DNA from: an uncultured Eubacteriales bacterium
GTDB taxonomy: Bacteria; Bacillota; Clostridia; Oscillospirales; Acutalibacteraceae
NCBI GenBank assembly: GCA_900315465.1
Contig: OMZF01000058.1
Location: 1 to 32,016, forward strand
Length of the DNA: 32,016 bases
Reading direction: 5' to 3'
Under the pieces are notes generated by a model. It saw nothing but the letters and a program-made list of their open reading frames with translations. It did not search any database and was not told the origin of the DNA. Shown piece by piece: positions 8,540-16,884 of the stretch. Both the position numbers and the translations under genes were made by a program. Within the stretch, counting starts at the first letter, position 1; each line of letters begins with the position of its first letter.

Positions 8540-8569
8540 ATTATATCACATAGGTATTATAAATTTCAA
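8540..8569 (-). promoter_or_regulatory. Sigma-A promoter of the pseudokinase gene
   Basis: On the minus strand TTGAAA (8569-8564) and TATAAT (8545-8540) are 18 nt apart. A TG dinucleotide gives an extended -10. The start point would be near 8533. Confidence 0.65.
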
Positions 8570-8596
8570 GTTTTTGTATTTTTTTATTCCAAGGAA

Positions 8597-8610
8597 TTAC
8601 AAATTTGTAA
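8597..8610. promoter_or_regulatory. Perfect palindrome TTACAAATTTGTAA
   Basis: A perfect 14-bp palindrome is centred about 70 nt upstream of the predicted pseudokinase transcript start. Its half-sites are identical to those of the spaced inverted repeat at 8668-8686. Confidence 0.4.
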
Positions 8611-8667
8611 ATAAAAATAGAAATATCCAACTAAATTTTGAATATAAATAGTCATTCTATATTATCA

Positions 8668-8686
8668 TTTGTAAAATTCTTACAAA
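8668..8686. promoter_or_regulatory. Inverted repeat TTTGTAA-N5-TTACAAA
   Basis: Perfect 7-bp arms flank AATTC. The centre lies about 60 nt upstream of the predicted PPTase start point. It has the same half-sites as 8597-8610, but with inverted order and a 5-nt spacer. Confidence 0.4.
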
Positions 8687-8701
8687 ACATACATTAAACA
8701 T

Positions 8702-8730
8702 TTGACATTATCTCCGTCAATTGCTAAAAT
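8702..8730 (+). promoter_or_regulatory. Sigma-A promoter of the PPTase gene
   Basis: Consensus TTGACA (8702-8707), a 17-nt spacer and TAAAAT (8725-8730) predict a start near 8737. This places the -35 box over an upstream in-frame ATG at 8702 and rules that ATG out as the translation start. Confidence 0.8.
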
Positions 8731-8755
8731 TATATTACTTTGGAGGTATTATATT

Positions 8756-9367
8756 ATGCTTTACATATTCGAAAACACAGATGAACTTAATGAAATTATC
8801 CTTGAAAAAACGAATTCACTTCTCAGCATACAGCGTCAGCAAAAAGTTGATTCTCTACGCATGATACACGATAAGATAAATTCAACTTTAGTTTATCTTA
8901 TGCTTTGCTTCGGGCTAAAAAATGAATACGGTATCAAAACTCTGCCAGTATTCGGCAGCGGAAAAAACGGCAAACCTTTTCTTTATGACTATGAAAAAAT
9001 ATATTTCAATCTTTCGCATTGCAGAAATTCCTGTGCCTGCATAATTTCTGATTCCGAAACGGCTGTCGATATTGCTGACTACCGTAAAATATCCGACAAT
9101 ACCGCTAAGTATTTCTGCACAAATGAACAGTTCACTGATGCTGAAAAGTCCGATGACAAAGCAAAAGCACTTGTCAGATTATGGGCTATGAAGGAATGTT
9201 TCTCAAAAATAAGCGGTGACGGTCTTTTGATGGACTTCAAAACAATTACTGAAAAGAATTTTAAACAAATAAAATGTATAGACAGTGACAGATATTTCAC
9301 CGCATACTACAGCGAAAAGGATACAAAAGTGAAAAAAATAGTGTTAAGTGATTTGCTTGACACATAA
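8756..9367 (+). CDS. 4'-phosphopantetheinyl transferase superfamily protein
   Basis: This 203-residue protein resembles Sfp/AcpT-type phosphopantetheinyl transferases, which move phosphopantetheine from CoA to a carrier-protein serine. Visible family signatures are NGKPFL (71-76), FNLSH (84-88), AVDIADYR (103-110) and RLWAMKECFSK (141-151). The metal-binding Asp (D105) and the Glu of the WxxKE motif (E147) are present. The second acidic residue of the usual GIDIE motif is Ala here (A107), which may alter metal coordination. ATG at 8756 follows TGGAGG at 8741-8746. It is monocistronic, with its own promoter and terminator. No acyl or peptidyl carrier protein, NRPS or PKS gene is in view, so the partner may be the fatty-acid ACP or a distant cluster. 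The superfamily is fairly sure; the substrate is unknown. Confidence 0.8.
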   Translation: MLYIFENTDELNEIILEKTNSLLSIQRQQKVDSLRMIHDKINSTLVYLMLCFGLKNEYGIKTLPVFGSGKNGKPFLYDYEKIYFNLSHCRNSCACIISDSETAVDIADYRKISDNTAKYFCTNEQFTDAEKSDDKAKALVRLWAMKECFSKISGDGLLMDFKTITEKNFKQIKCIDSDRYFTAYYSEKDTKVKKIVLSDLLDT

Positions 9368-9374
9368 AATAACA

Positions 9375-9403
9375 GGGACACAAATCCGTGTCCCCGTTTT
9401 TTT
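9375..9403 (+). terminator. Rho-independent terminator between PPTase and the convergent HAD gene
   Basis: GGGACAC (9375-9381) pairs with GTGTCCC (9388-9394), followed by a T run (9397-9403). It ends the PPTase transcript and may also stop the convergent HAD transcript, although the minus-strand U tract is weaker. Confidence 0.8.
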
Positions 9404-10226
9404 ACCCGTTAAATACTTTTTGCAGATATTCGGCTACTCCGTCTTCGTAACTGTTGCCTATCACAATATCAGCAATATTTTTTACTTCTTCAACAGCATC
9501 ATTTACTGCTATACCTGTATCCGATGTTTTCAAAAGGTCTATATCGTTCAGATTATCCCCGAATGCTACAACCTTGTCAACTCCGAGCATTTCTTTGATT
9601 TTAAGCATACCTTTTGCCTTTGTGGCATCCGAACTGAACACCTCAAGAAAATACAGATCGGAATAATTATCACTGTACAATGTTGAACGTACACCCTCGG
9701 TTTTTGATATATCTTCATGTATCGGAAGAAGGCGGTCATAGCTGTCAACCATTGTAAAGTAGATTATCTTGTCATCCTCTGAAACTGTTATTCTGTCGGT
9801 CTGAGCAAAGCTTTTATAATCCTTGTCACGTCTTGCCTCAAAAAATTTCCTTTCGACATCATTACTCAGTCTTTCAAATTCAACGTGTATGCCGTATTGG
9901 TCATCTGCCTTATATACAAATGACATCCTGTCATGACTGCGAAGAATTTCAAGAACCTTCTCGGCTGATCTGGTATTTATCGAAGTACAGCCTGTGTATT
10001 TACCCTGTGCAAAGTCATAAAGCAATACACCGTTAAGCTGTACGCACGGCAGACGAAGATCAAGTTTACGGAGTATATCAAGAGAACTCAGACTTCTTGC
10101 CGTAGCTATGGTAAAAAGCAAACCTTTTGTGATAAGTCCGCTGATGATCTCTGCACTTCTATCTGACAAAACTGCTTGTTTATTGAGCAGTGTTCCATCA
10201 AGATCGGAAATATACAACACAGACAT
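9402..10226 (-). CDS. Cof-type HAD-IIB family phosphatase
   Basis: The 274-residue protein is a cytoplasmic HAD hydrolase of the Cof/YidA type, which dephosphorylates sugar phosphates, nucleotides or cofactors. Motif I is SDLDGTLL with nucleophile D8 and acid D10. Motif II is in the TIATARS segment. The C-terminal metal motif VVAFGDNLNDIDLL and the following TGIAVNDA are typical, as is the large alpha/beta C2 cap between them. ATG at 10226 is preceded by AGGAGAG. It starts 13 nt after the stop of the MORN-repeat gene and is very probably co-transcribed with it. The exact substrate cannot be read from sequence. Confidence 0.9.
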   Translation of the reverse strand: MSVLYISDLDGTLLNKQAVLSDRSAEIISGLITKGLLFTIATARSLSSLDILRKLDLRLPCVQLNGVLLYDFAQGKYTGCTSINTRSAEKVLEILRSHDRMSFVYKADDQYGIHVEFERLSNDVERKFFEARRDKDYKSFAQTDRITVSEDDKIIYFTMVDSYDRLLPIHEDISKTEGVRSTLYSDNYSDLYFLEVFSSDATKAKGMLKIKEMLGVDKVVAFGDNLNDIDLLKTSDTGIAVNDAVEEVKNIADIVIGNSYEDGVAEYLQKVFNG

Positions 10227-10239
10227 AATATTTCTCTCC

Positions 10240-12933
10240 TCACTCTTTCAGGTAATAATAGCTTATATCAGCAAAAATTAACTCCTCTGCACCTTTTTTA
10301 TTTTCAGATAAGAAATAACCGTTAATTTCACTGCCGTCACACATATATATCTTTCCTCTGCCGACAGGTTTTCCATTTTCAAAATTACCTGTATAGCGGT
10401 GATTACTATAAAGTATTGTTCCTTTACCGTTCGGAATACCATCTTTCAATTGTCCTGTGTAACTTCCTCCGCCGAATTCCTTCTCCACAGCAAATTCGGG
10501 ACAACATCTGTTATTATAATATTCGGTCTCTTTCAATGATCCACATTCATCAAGGTCGTCAGGTGCATTGAAAAAAACCTGCATAGGCTTTTCAGGATTA
10601 TCGTTTTTGAAGATACCCTCGAATTCCTTTTCACAATACTCATTCAGCACACAGCCCATACCATTCTTAACGCCGTCAATAGTATTTCCGAAATATCTCA
10701 GTGTACCGTCTTTCGCATATTCACACATATATGTCGCTTTATCATTCTCAAAAATATATGCACGGAACAATTTATTGTTATATAGTTCATTTACTCTGCC
10801 GTTTCTTTTGCCGTTGACGAATTTTCCCACATAACGAGGTACTCCGTTTTCATACATAATTCCGCTGCCATTATATTCGTTATCCTTCCATTCACCGAAA
10901 TAAACCAATTCCTCACCCTCATACGAAGAACCTATACCGCAGCGTATTCCGTTTACGAATTCGCCTACATATACAATATTACCGTTTTCATACAGTTTTC
11001 CTGTACCGTTATAAACAGAATTTTCAAAACATCCGTCATAAACCTTTTCACCGTTTTTATACTCTATACCCTTGCCGTTTCTCTGCATATCATTCCATTC
11101 ACCGCAGTAAACAAGGTTTTTATCACGGTCATATTCATTAAATACTCCTGTAGGCTCACCGTCTACAAAACGACCTTCTACATATCCCCCATCATCAGCA
11201 AACAGTCTGCCTGCTCCGTTGTACATATCATTAACAAAATTGCCTATATAAACAACTCTGCCGATAGCATCAGTAAGTCTGCATTTACCGTATGCTTTAC
11301 CTTCACGGAAACTTCCTCTGAGTATACAACCATCTTCAAAATATAAAATACCGTCTCCATGATATAGGTTATTTTTCCATTCGCCCTTATAGTGTACGGT
11401 GCCGTCATAATTATATGAAGTTCCGACACCTGTACGCATACGATTGAAATATCCGCCTACATACAGCATATTTCCGTCACTGTCAAACTGTGTGCCTGTA
11501 CCGAGAAATTCACCGTCTTTATATTTCCCTATAAAGAATGTATCCATTTCGGAATTATATGTAACTCCCGCTCCGCTTCTTTTTCCGTCTTTTGTTTTTC
11601 CTACATATACGAGTCTGCCGTTTTTATCAAAGCTTGCACCGACACCTTCACATGAATTATCTTCCCATCTTCCGATAAATGCACTTCCGTCATCAGGAGA
11701 AAATGCAACGCCCAATCCTTCACGCCTGTTCTGCTTCCATGAACCTGCATAGCAAAGCTTTCCTGACCTGAAATAATATACGCCCGTACCGTCTCTTTTA
11801 TCGTCAAGATAACCGCCTTCATAAGCTGTACGTCCGTCGGACATTGCAGTTCTTCCAAAACCTTTGCGTTTGTCGTCTTCAATATCCCCGAAATAGAAAT
11901 ATCTTTCTCCGCCCGATTCTATCACTAATTTATCTGCATTTTCATAAGGACAGCTGTCAGCAAAAGCACATGGCATTCTTCTGACGGCAAATTCTGATTC
12001 ATCATCTTCAAACAAAGTTACATCTATATCATTTTCGTCTGACGGTAAATCATTTTCTGTTTTCTTTTCCTCTTCAGCCGGCTCTTCTTCATTTTCTGTA
12101 TACTGCTGTTTTACAAGAACAGCTGCCGGGGTATTTGTAAACGGCTTTACAGGTATAGAATCCGATGGTTCGTCATGTACAGACGGCATTTCATCGAAAA
12201 TAAATTCTTCATCTTCGGATCTTTCCGATTTTTCATTTGCTTCATCAAGTTTTTTTGCATCTACCTCAAAGGATGATTCTATCCCTTCTTCCTCGGTATC
12301 CTCTTCATTTTCTTCCGAAGCAGAAAGCAAAGTATCAAGTGCCTCTTTTCTTTTCAGCGATTCTTCATATGTACAGAAATAAAGATTTCCTACAGATGTA
12401 CGGCAGAATATCAGCGGTTCACCTGACAATGAATTAAGCTTTTCGGTTATATTTTTATCATATACATATTCAAAAGGATATAAAACCTGTGTTTTCGCTC
12501 TCTGTTTAAAAACCAGTACTGATCTTTCTCCGTCACTTGACGGAGTTACTGTACAATATATTGAATTTCCCTGATAAAACTCAACACTCAGAAGATTATG
12601 GCTATTATCATAATACGATCTTTTATATACTTTTCTGTCATTGTTCAGTGTTTCTACAAAATATCCTTCGTTTGATATGCAAAGTCTTTCAGCCTGTCTT
12701 GACCCTATAATTTTTTTCCATTTGAGTGGTTTACCCTGTTCCATATTATATGTATAGCGATACAACTCACCTGAAATAGTTGACGTACTGCGGTTTTTTT
12801 GCTTTTCACCTGTTTCAAAATATCTCTTTCTGATATTGCTGAGAATATCTCCGTCAGGTGTTTCAAACATGATATGATATATACCGTAATATATAAGCTC
12901 CCTGTCAGCATTTTGTATTAATGAATAATCCAT
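10240..12933 (-). CDS. Large cytoplasmic MORN-repeat protein with acidic linker
   Basis: This 897-residue protein has three parts. Residues 1-195 form a beta-rich N-terminal region that I do not recognise. Residues 207-315 are a strongly acidic, probably disordered linker with runs of E and D. From about residue 346 to the end there are about 20 MORN repeats with the YxGxWxxxxxxGxGxxxxxDG pattern, for example YEGGYLDDKRDGTG, YKGEWKNNLYHGDG and YFGEWKDNEYNGSG. MORN arrays form long beta-meanders that act as scaffolds or bind membranes or partners; bacterial roles are poorly defined. There is no signal peptide or membrane helix. ATG at 12933 follows GGAAGG and a good promoter. The HAD phosphatase follows in the same operon. 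Some late repeats are degenerate, such as the segments at about 740-800. Confidence 0.9.
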   Translation of the reverse strand: MDYSLIQNADRELIYYGIYHIMFETPDGDILSNIRKRYFETGEKQKNRSTSTISGELYRYTYNMEQGKPLKWKKIIGSRQAERLCISNEGYFVETLNNDRKVYKRSYYDNSHNLLSVEFYQGNSIYCTVTPSSDGERSVLVFKQRAKTQVLYPFEYVYDKNITEKLNSLSGEPLIFCRTSVGNLYFCTYEESLKRKEALDTLLSASEENEEDTEEEGIESSFEVDAKKLDEANEKSERSEDEEFIFDEMPSVHDEPSDSIPVKPFTNTPAAVLVKQQYTENEEEPAEEEKKTENDLPSDENDIDVTLFEDDESEFAVRRMPCAFADSCPYENADKLVIESGGERYFYFGDIEDDKRKGFGRTAMSDGRTAYEGGYLDDKRDGTGVYYFRSGKLCYAGSWKQNRREGLGVAFSPDDGSAFIGRWEDNSCEGVGASFDKNGRLVYVGKTKDGKRSGAGVTYNSEMDTFFIGKYKDGEFLGTGTQFDSDGNMLYVGGYFNRMRTGVGTSYNYDGTVHYKGEWKNNLYHGDGILYFEDGCILRGSFREGKAYGKCRLTDAIGRVVYIGNFVNDMYNGAGRLFADDGGYVEGRFVDGEPTGVFNEYDRDKNLVYCGEWNDMQRNGKGIEYKNGEKVYDGCFENSVYNGTGKLYENGNIVYVGEFVNGIRCGIGSSYEGEELVYFGEWKDNEYNGSGIMYENGVPRYVGKFVNGKRNGRVNELYNNKLFRAYIFENDKATYMCEYAKDGTLRYFGNTIDGVKNGMGCVLNEYCEKEFEGIFKNDNPEKPMQVFFNAPDDLDECGSLKETEYYNNRCCPEFAVEKEFGGGSYTGQLKDGIPNGKGTILYSNHRYTGNFENGKPVGRGKIYMCDGSEINGYFLSENKKGAEELIFADISYYYLKE

Positions 12934-12966
12934 AGTTTCTACCTTCCGTTCTTAAGACCTTATTTA

Positions 12967-12995
12967 ATAATACATTATTTCCGTACTTTTTTCAA
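12967..12995 (-). promoter_or_regulatory. Sigma-A promoter of the MORN-HAD operon
   Basis: On the minus strand TTGAAA (12995-12990), 17 nt, TATTAT (12972-12967). The leader would be about 27 nt long. Confidence 0.7.
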
Positions 12996-13075
12996 GAAAA
13001 TCAATGCATTTATCCCCAAATACATCATTTTACAAAACATCTTCCGTATTTTTTACTATAAAACCTTAAAAATCT

Positions 13076-13104
13076 TTCCAATTACTTTGATAATATGCTA
13101 TAAT
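13076..13104 (+). promoter_or_regulatory. Extended -10 sigma-A promoter of the mscS-coaX operon
   Basis: TTCCAA (13076-13081), 17 nt, TATAAT (13099-13104), with TG at 13096-13097 forming an extended -10. Confidence 0.7.
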
Positions 13105-13141
13105 ATATCCGTAACAGAATTTTATTAAAGGGAGGTACTTT

Positions 13142-14065
13142 ATGAATATTTTACTTTTAGAATCCTCTGTTTCTCCTCTTGATCAGGCGGAAATAGAGCA
13201 CAAAATAAGCCTTATGGAGCAATGGCTTGATGGTGCAAAAAACGCACTTATAGGATGGCTGCCTGATCTTATTTCAGGTCTTATAGCTTTATTTTTAGGA
13301 TTATGGCTGGTAAAAATTGTTCTGAAAGTCATGGACAAGGCTCTCAACAAAGCCAAAACCGAAAAAACCGTAATTACTTTTCTTAATTCAATTGTAAAAG
13401 CGGGACTTTACATAAGTCTTGGAATAGCTGTACTTGCAATACTCGGGGTGGATGTATCAACTCTTATAGCCGCTGTAAGTGCTGCTGCAATTACTGTCGG
13501 TCTGGCACTTAAGGACAGCCTTTCAAATGTTGCAAGCGGTACGCTGATAATTCTTAATAAGAAATTCAAAACAGGTGATTTTATCGAAACAGAGGGTATT
13601 GTCGGTGAGGTGATAAAAATTGAAATGATGTATACCACCCTCAGAACATATGATTATAAAGAAGTTATGATACCTAATTCCCGTCTTACTTCAAATAATG
13701 TAATTAATCACTTTACTCTTGAAGTCAGAAGGGTTGAAATTGCCGTTCCCATATCATACAAAGAGGATTATGAAAAGGCAAAGGAAATAATTTCTTCTGT
13801 TTACCAAAGTGATGAACGTATTATAAAGGAAAGACCAAACAGCGTACATATGGAAGTTTTCGGTGACAGCAGCGTCGGGCTTGTAGTATGGGTATGGTGT
13901 TCGCCAATGAATTACTGGTCTGTATTATTCGATACCAGAAAAAATATCAAAGAAGCACTTGATAATGCAGGAATCGAAATTCCGTTCAATCAGCTTGATG
14001 TTCATTTTGATAATGACATAAACCAAAAACTTAATCTGCTTAAAAGCACTTCGGGAGGAAATTAA
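13142..14065 (+). CDS. mscS: Small-conductance mechanosensitive channel (MscS family)
   Basis: The 307-residue membrane protein belongs to the MscS family, which opens under membrane tension to release solutes during hypo-osmotic shock. The Gly/Ala-rich pore helix region VDVSTLIAAVSAAAITVGLALKD precedes the beta-domain (SLSNVASGTLIILNKKFKTGDFIE, then the PNSRLTSNNVINH segment) and a C-terminal alpha/beta vestibule. Three membrane helices at about 35-125 are evident, a length close to E. coli MscS (286). ATG at 13142 follows AAGGGAGG. It is the first gene of an operon: coaX begins 2 nt after its stop, and the coaX ribosome binding site is inside the mscS coding end. The family is certain; conductance class is inferred. 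Confidence 0.92.
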   Translation: MNILLLESSVSPLDQAEIEHKISLMEQWLDGAKNALIGWLPDLISGLIALFLGLWLVKIVLKVMDKALNKAKTEKTVITFLNSIVKAGLYISLGIAVLAILGVDVSTLIAAVSAAAITVGLALKDSLSNVASGTLIILNKKFKTGDFIETEGIVGEVIKIEMMYTTLRTYDYKEVMIPNSRLTSNNVINHFTLEVRRVEIAVPISYKEDYEKAKEIISSVYQSDERIIKERPNSVHMEVFGDSSVGLVVWVWCSPMNYWSVLFDTRKNIKEALDNAGIEIPFNQLDVHFDNDINQKLNLLKSTSGGN

Positions 14066-14067
14066 AA

Positions 14068-14847
14068 ATGATATTAGCTATTGATGTAGGCAATACAAAC
14101 ATAGTTTTCGGAGGCATTGAAAATAATAAGACCGCTTTCGTAACGAGACTGAATACCGATAAAAATAAAACCGAGGACGAATATGCTGTTATTTTTAAAA
14201 CACTTATGGAAATATACGGATTTACTGTATCGGATTTTACAGGAGGAATAATTTCATCAGTTGTTCCCCAGCTTAATGAAATACTTAAAAAAGCTGTAAA
14301 AAAGCTCATAGATCATGAACCCCTTATCGTAAGTCCGGGTATAAAAACAGGACTTAATATACAAATAGATAATCCTGCGACTCTCGGCAGTGATATTGTT
14401 GTAGGCTGTGTTGCCGCTTGTGCGGCATATCCCAAACCTCTTATCGTCATTGATATGGGCACTGCTACTACTATAGTTGTAGTTGATAAAAATTCCGTTT
14501 ACAGAGGGGGAGTTATCATTCCAGGCGTTATGGTGTCTATGGAATCTCTTACCAAAAACGCCGCACAGCTTCAGTCAATAAGTCTTGATGCTCCGTCAAA
14601 AACTATAGGTACAAATACAGCAGACTGTATGCGTTCGGGTATAGTGTTCGGCAATGCCGCTATGGTTGACGGCATAATTGACCGTATGTCAGATGAAATT
14701 GAAGGCACTCCCACTATTATAGCTACAGGAGGTCTTGCACAGAAAATAATACCCCACTGTCACCATAAAATAATTATTGATGACGAACTTCTTATAAAAG
14801 GACTTGAAATCATCTATAATAAGAATAAGGGAGATAATCATGGCTGA
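14068..14847 (+). CDS. coaX: Type III pantothenate kinase
   Basis: CoaX phosphorylates pantothenate in the first step of coenzyme A synthesis and belongs to the ASKHA fold. The 259-residue sequence shows the phosphate motif DVGNTN (6-11), the motif TLGSDIVV with catalytic Asp D109, the second phosphate motif DMGTATT (129-135) and GGVIIPG (148-154). An ATGGLA adenosine motif is near the C-terminus. ATG at 14068 follows GGGAGG. It is placed tightly between mscS and an acyltransferase gene whose start overlaps its last 8 nt, so all three are probably one transcript. Coenzyme A is also the donor for the phosphopantetheinyl transferase at 8756-9367, but the two are not linked by operon. Confidence 0.95.
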   Translation: MILAIDVGNTNIVFGGIENNKTAFVTRLNTDKNKTEDEYAVIFKTLMEIYGFTVSDFTGGIISSVVPQLNEILKKAVKKLIDHEPLIVSPGIKTGLNIQIDNPATLGSDIVVGCVAACAAYPKPLIVIDMGTATTIVVVDKNSVYRGGVIIPGVMVSMESLTKNAAQLQSISLDAPSKTIGTNTADCMRSGIVFGNAAMVDGIIDRMSDEIEGTPTIIATGGLAQKIIPHCHHKIIIDDELLIKGLEIIYNKNKGDNHG

Positions 14848-15967
14848 AAAAATTGTTAAGAAAAAAAGAAGCTCCAATATAGAGCTTCTCAGAATTATAT
14901 GCACACTTATGGTCATAAGCCTCCATATGCTTAATCCGGCAATTATCGGAGGTATAAAATATGCAAAAGCATCAGGTTCAATGCTTGCCTTTGGTGCTAC
15001 AAGCTGGATATTCTGCACCTCTATTGCAGCGGTAGATATATTTATCCTTATATCAGGCTATTTTATGATAGAAAAAAGCAAGCCAAAACTTGGTAAGGCA
15101 ATAAATCTTTTGTTTGTATGTGCCGCATACAGTGTCATAAAATATCTTGCAATAACACTTACAGCAGGAAAAGCTGTAACTACGGATGCAGTCCTGAACA
15201 GTCTTATACCAAAAAGCTATTATGTATGGCTTTACTGCACATTATATATCATATCTCCTTATATAAACCGTATTGCAAACGGTCTGAGTAAAAAACAATA
15301 CAAAAGAATGCTTATAGTGGGATTTGTTTTATTCTGCCTGTGGCCTACAATAATAGACTGCTGCCGCATGATGTGGAACAAAAATCTTACAGATGTCTTT
15401 ACTATTTCCCGTGACGGCAACGGAAGCGGTTTCACTATAGTAAATTTCATTTACTGTTATCTTTTGGGCGGCTATCTTAAAAAATATAAGCCTGAATTCA
15501 AAAAGAAAGGTACAAAATATATTGAACTTCTTATTTCTCTGCTTTGCCCCACAATAACCTGTCTTCTGACTATCTTAATACCCAAGATAAACGGTACTAA
15601 CGGCATTTTAGGATATGAAACAGTTTTTGTTGTTATACAGGCGGCAACACTGTTTGATTTCTTTACACGAATAGATATAGGCAGTTCATCAGTAATAAAC
15701 TTTTTTGCCAAAACATCCTTCGGTGTATTTCTGCTGCACACAACTGTCATTATGATAATGATGCGTTATATTGATATAAAATCTATGTTCGGCAGCGGAT
15801 TTATAGGCTCAATGGAATGTTATCTTATACTCCTGCTCGGCTCTTATATCATCACAGCACTATTTGATACACTTGCACACCTTTTGATGACACCCATTTC
15901 AAAACTGTGGAGTAAAACAAAACTGTTTAATTTTGACCCGACTTTTGTAAAAGAAGAAACTGAATAA
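14840..15967 (+). CDS. Membrane acyltransferase (acyltransferase_3/OafA-like)
   Basis: The 375-residue integral membrane protein resembles the acyltransferase_3 family, which transfers acetyl or other acyl groups to cell-surface glycans or lipids. The family start, NIELLRIICTLMVISLHM with its conserved His, is at residues about 13-30, and roughly ten hydrophobic helices follow. The conserved Arg and the helix near LHTTVIMIMMRYIDIK also fit the family. ATG at 14840 is chosen over an in-frame ATG at 14804 because GGGAG lies just before it and the product then starts with a basic cytoplasmic tail. It overlaps the coaX stop by 8 nt, suggesting translational coupling. The acceptor is unknown; no glycan gene cluster is adjacent. 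Confidence 0.85.
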   Translation: MAEKIVKKKRSSNIELLRIICTLMVISLHMLNPAIIGGIKYAKASGSMLAFGATSWIFCTSIAAVDIFILISGYFMIEKSKPKLGKAINLLFVCAAYSVIKYLAITLTAGKAVTTDAVLNSLIPKSYYVWLYCTLYIISPYINRIANGLSKKQYKRMLIVGFVLFCLWPTIIDCCRMMWNKNLTDVFTISRDGNGSGFTIVNFIYCYLLGGYLKKYKPEFKKKGTKYIELLISLLCPTITCLLTILIPKINGTNGILGYETVFVVIQAATLFDFFTRIDIGSSSVINFFAKTSFGVFLLHTTVIMIMMRYIDIKSMFGSGFIGSMECYLILLLGSYIITALFDTLAHLLMTPISKLWSKTKLFNFDPTFVKEETE

Positions 15968-15971
15968 CAGC

Positions 15972-16006
15972 AAAAAGCTGCGGCTCGCAATGAACCGCAG
16001 CTTTTT
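15972..16006. terminator. Bidirectional terminator between acyltransferase and exonuclease genes
   Basis: AAAAAGCTGCGG (15972-15983) pairs with CCGCAGCTTTTT (15995-16006). A and T runs on both sides allow termination of both converging transcripts. The exonuclease stop codon overlaps its edge. Confidence 0.85.
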
Positions 16007-16883
16007 ATTCAGAATCTGTATCATCAATAATTTCCCCATCAGGTTTTTCCTCTTTCTTTTTAAGAACTTTACGGGAAACAGATACACCTTCATATTTCTT
16101 TTTCAGCTGTATTCTTCCGCTGAATTTATGACCGCATGACGGACACTCAAAATCTGCAACAAATCCTTTGAATTTGATCTCCCATCTGCATTTTCTTTCG
16201 GCTCTTTTATTACATTCGGGACAATCAAAATACATCTCTTTTTCATCATAATCTTCATCGTTTTTACTGATTATAAGATAAGGACGGAAAAACAGTTTTT
16301 CGTAAAATTTCTCATCCGTATCAACTATATATTTTGCAAGCTCGTCCTTATCGTAAAGCTTTTTAAGACACAAAACAGTAAGACGGCTGTCATCCGTTCC
16401 ACGATGATGCTGCATATCTTCATCATTTATTCCAAGCTGTTCTGCAACTGCCTGCAAGCCTACAGCATTTCCTCCCGATAGCCCCATCCTGTCCTGACAA
16501 TATTTTTGCAGATCGGCATATTTCTGCATAAAAGCTATTCTTTCCTGTCCGTAATGGTAGCGTATATTTGAAACAAGAGAATCAAGGTCACTCGTACTCC
16601 ATGTCATAAGCACACAGCCGCTGCAAAAACGGCTGAAACGCTTATATACATATTTAAACGGTGCACCTCGGGACAGATCTTCGTTTGTAATAGAGGTCAG
16701 ATCCTTGACGGAATTCCTGAGACGCTTACCTATCTCAGGTCTTACAAGACTTGAAAAGGATGAGATCTCATTCAGGTTTTCGTCCAGCTTTACTGCCCCG
16801 AATTCAATTATTTCATTTATATAGCAATCAAGTTTTTTACAGTAACAGCCATTCCACTCAAGATCAAAAACCACATATTCCAT
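16005..16883 (-). CDS. DEDDh 3'-5' exonuclease with C-terminal zinc ribbon
   Basis: The 292-residue protein is an exonuclease of the RNase T/DnaQ (DEDDh) superfamily, similar to KapD-like and ERI-1-like RNA exonucleases. Exo I is DLEW with D7 and E9, Exo II is TWSTSDLDSL with D99, and Exo III is HHRGTDDSRL with H160 and D165. These residues would bind two metals for hydrolysis of nucleic-acid 3' ends. After the catalytic domain comes a CxxC...CxxC zinc ribbon (C221, C224, C247, C250), which probably binds nucleic acid. This tail is an accessory not found in the shortest family members. ATG at 16883 follows AAAGGAAACTGA and lies 1 nt after the typA stop, so the gene is co-transcribed with typA. 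An RNA substrate is plausible but not proven. Confidence 0.88.
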   Translation of the reverse strand: MEYVVFDLEWNGCYCKKLDCYINEIIEFGAVKLDENLNEISSFSSLVRPEIGKRLRNSVKDLTSITNEDLSRGAPFKYVYKRFSRFCSGCVLMTWSTSDLDSLVSNIRYHYGQERIAFMQKYADLQKYCQDRMGLSGGNAVGLQAVAEQLGINDEDMQHHRGTDDSRLTVLCLKKLYDKDELAKYIVDTDEKFYEKLFFRPYLIISKNDEDYDEKEMYFDCPECNKRAERKCRWEIKFKGFVADFECPSCGHKFSGRIQLKKKYEGVSVSRKVLKKKEEKPDGEIIDDTDSE

Positions 16884-16884
16884 T

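Larger units (their letters stand above)
8427..8755. other. Divergent intergenic region between the pseudokinase and PPTase genes
   Basis: This 329-nt AT-rich region contains no gene. It holds both divergent promoters, two palindromes sharing TTACAAA/TTTGTAA half-sites, and a terminator-like hairpin in the minus-strand leader. Each is described in its own entry. Confidence 0.7.
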
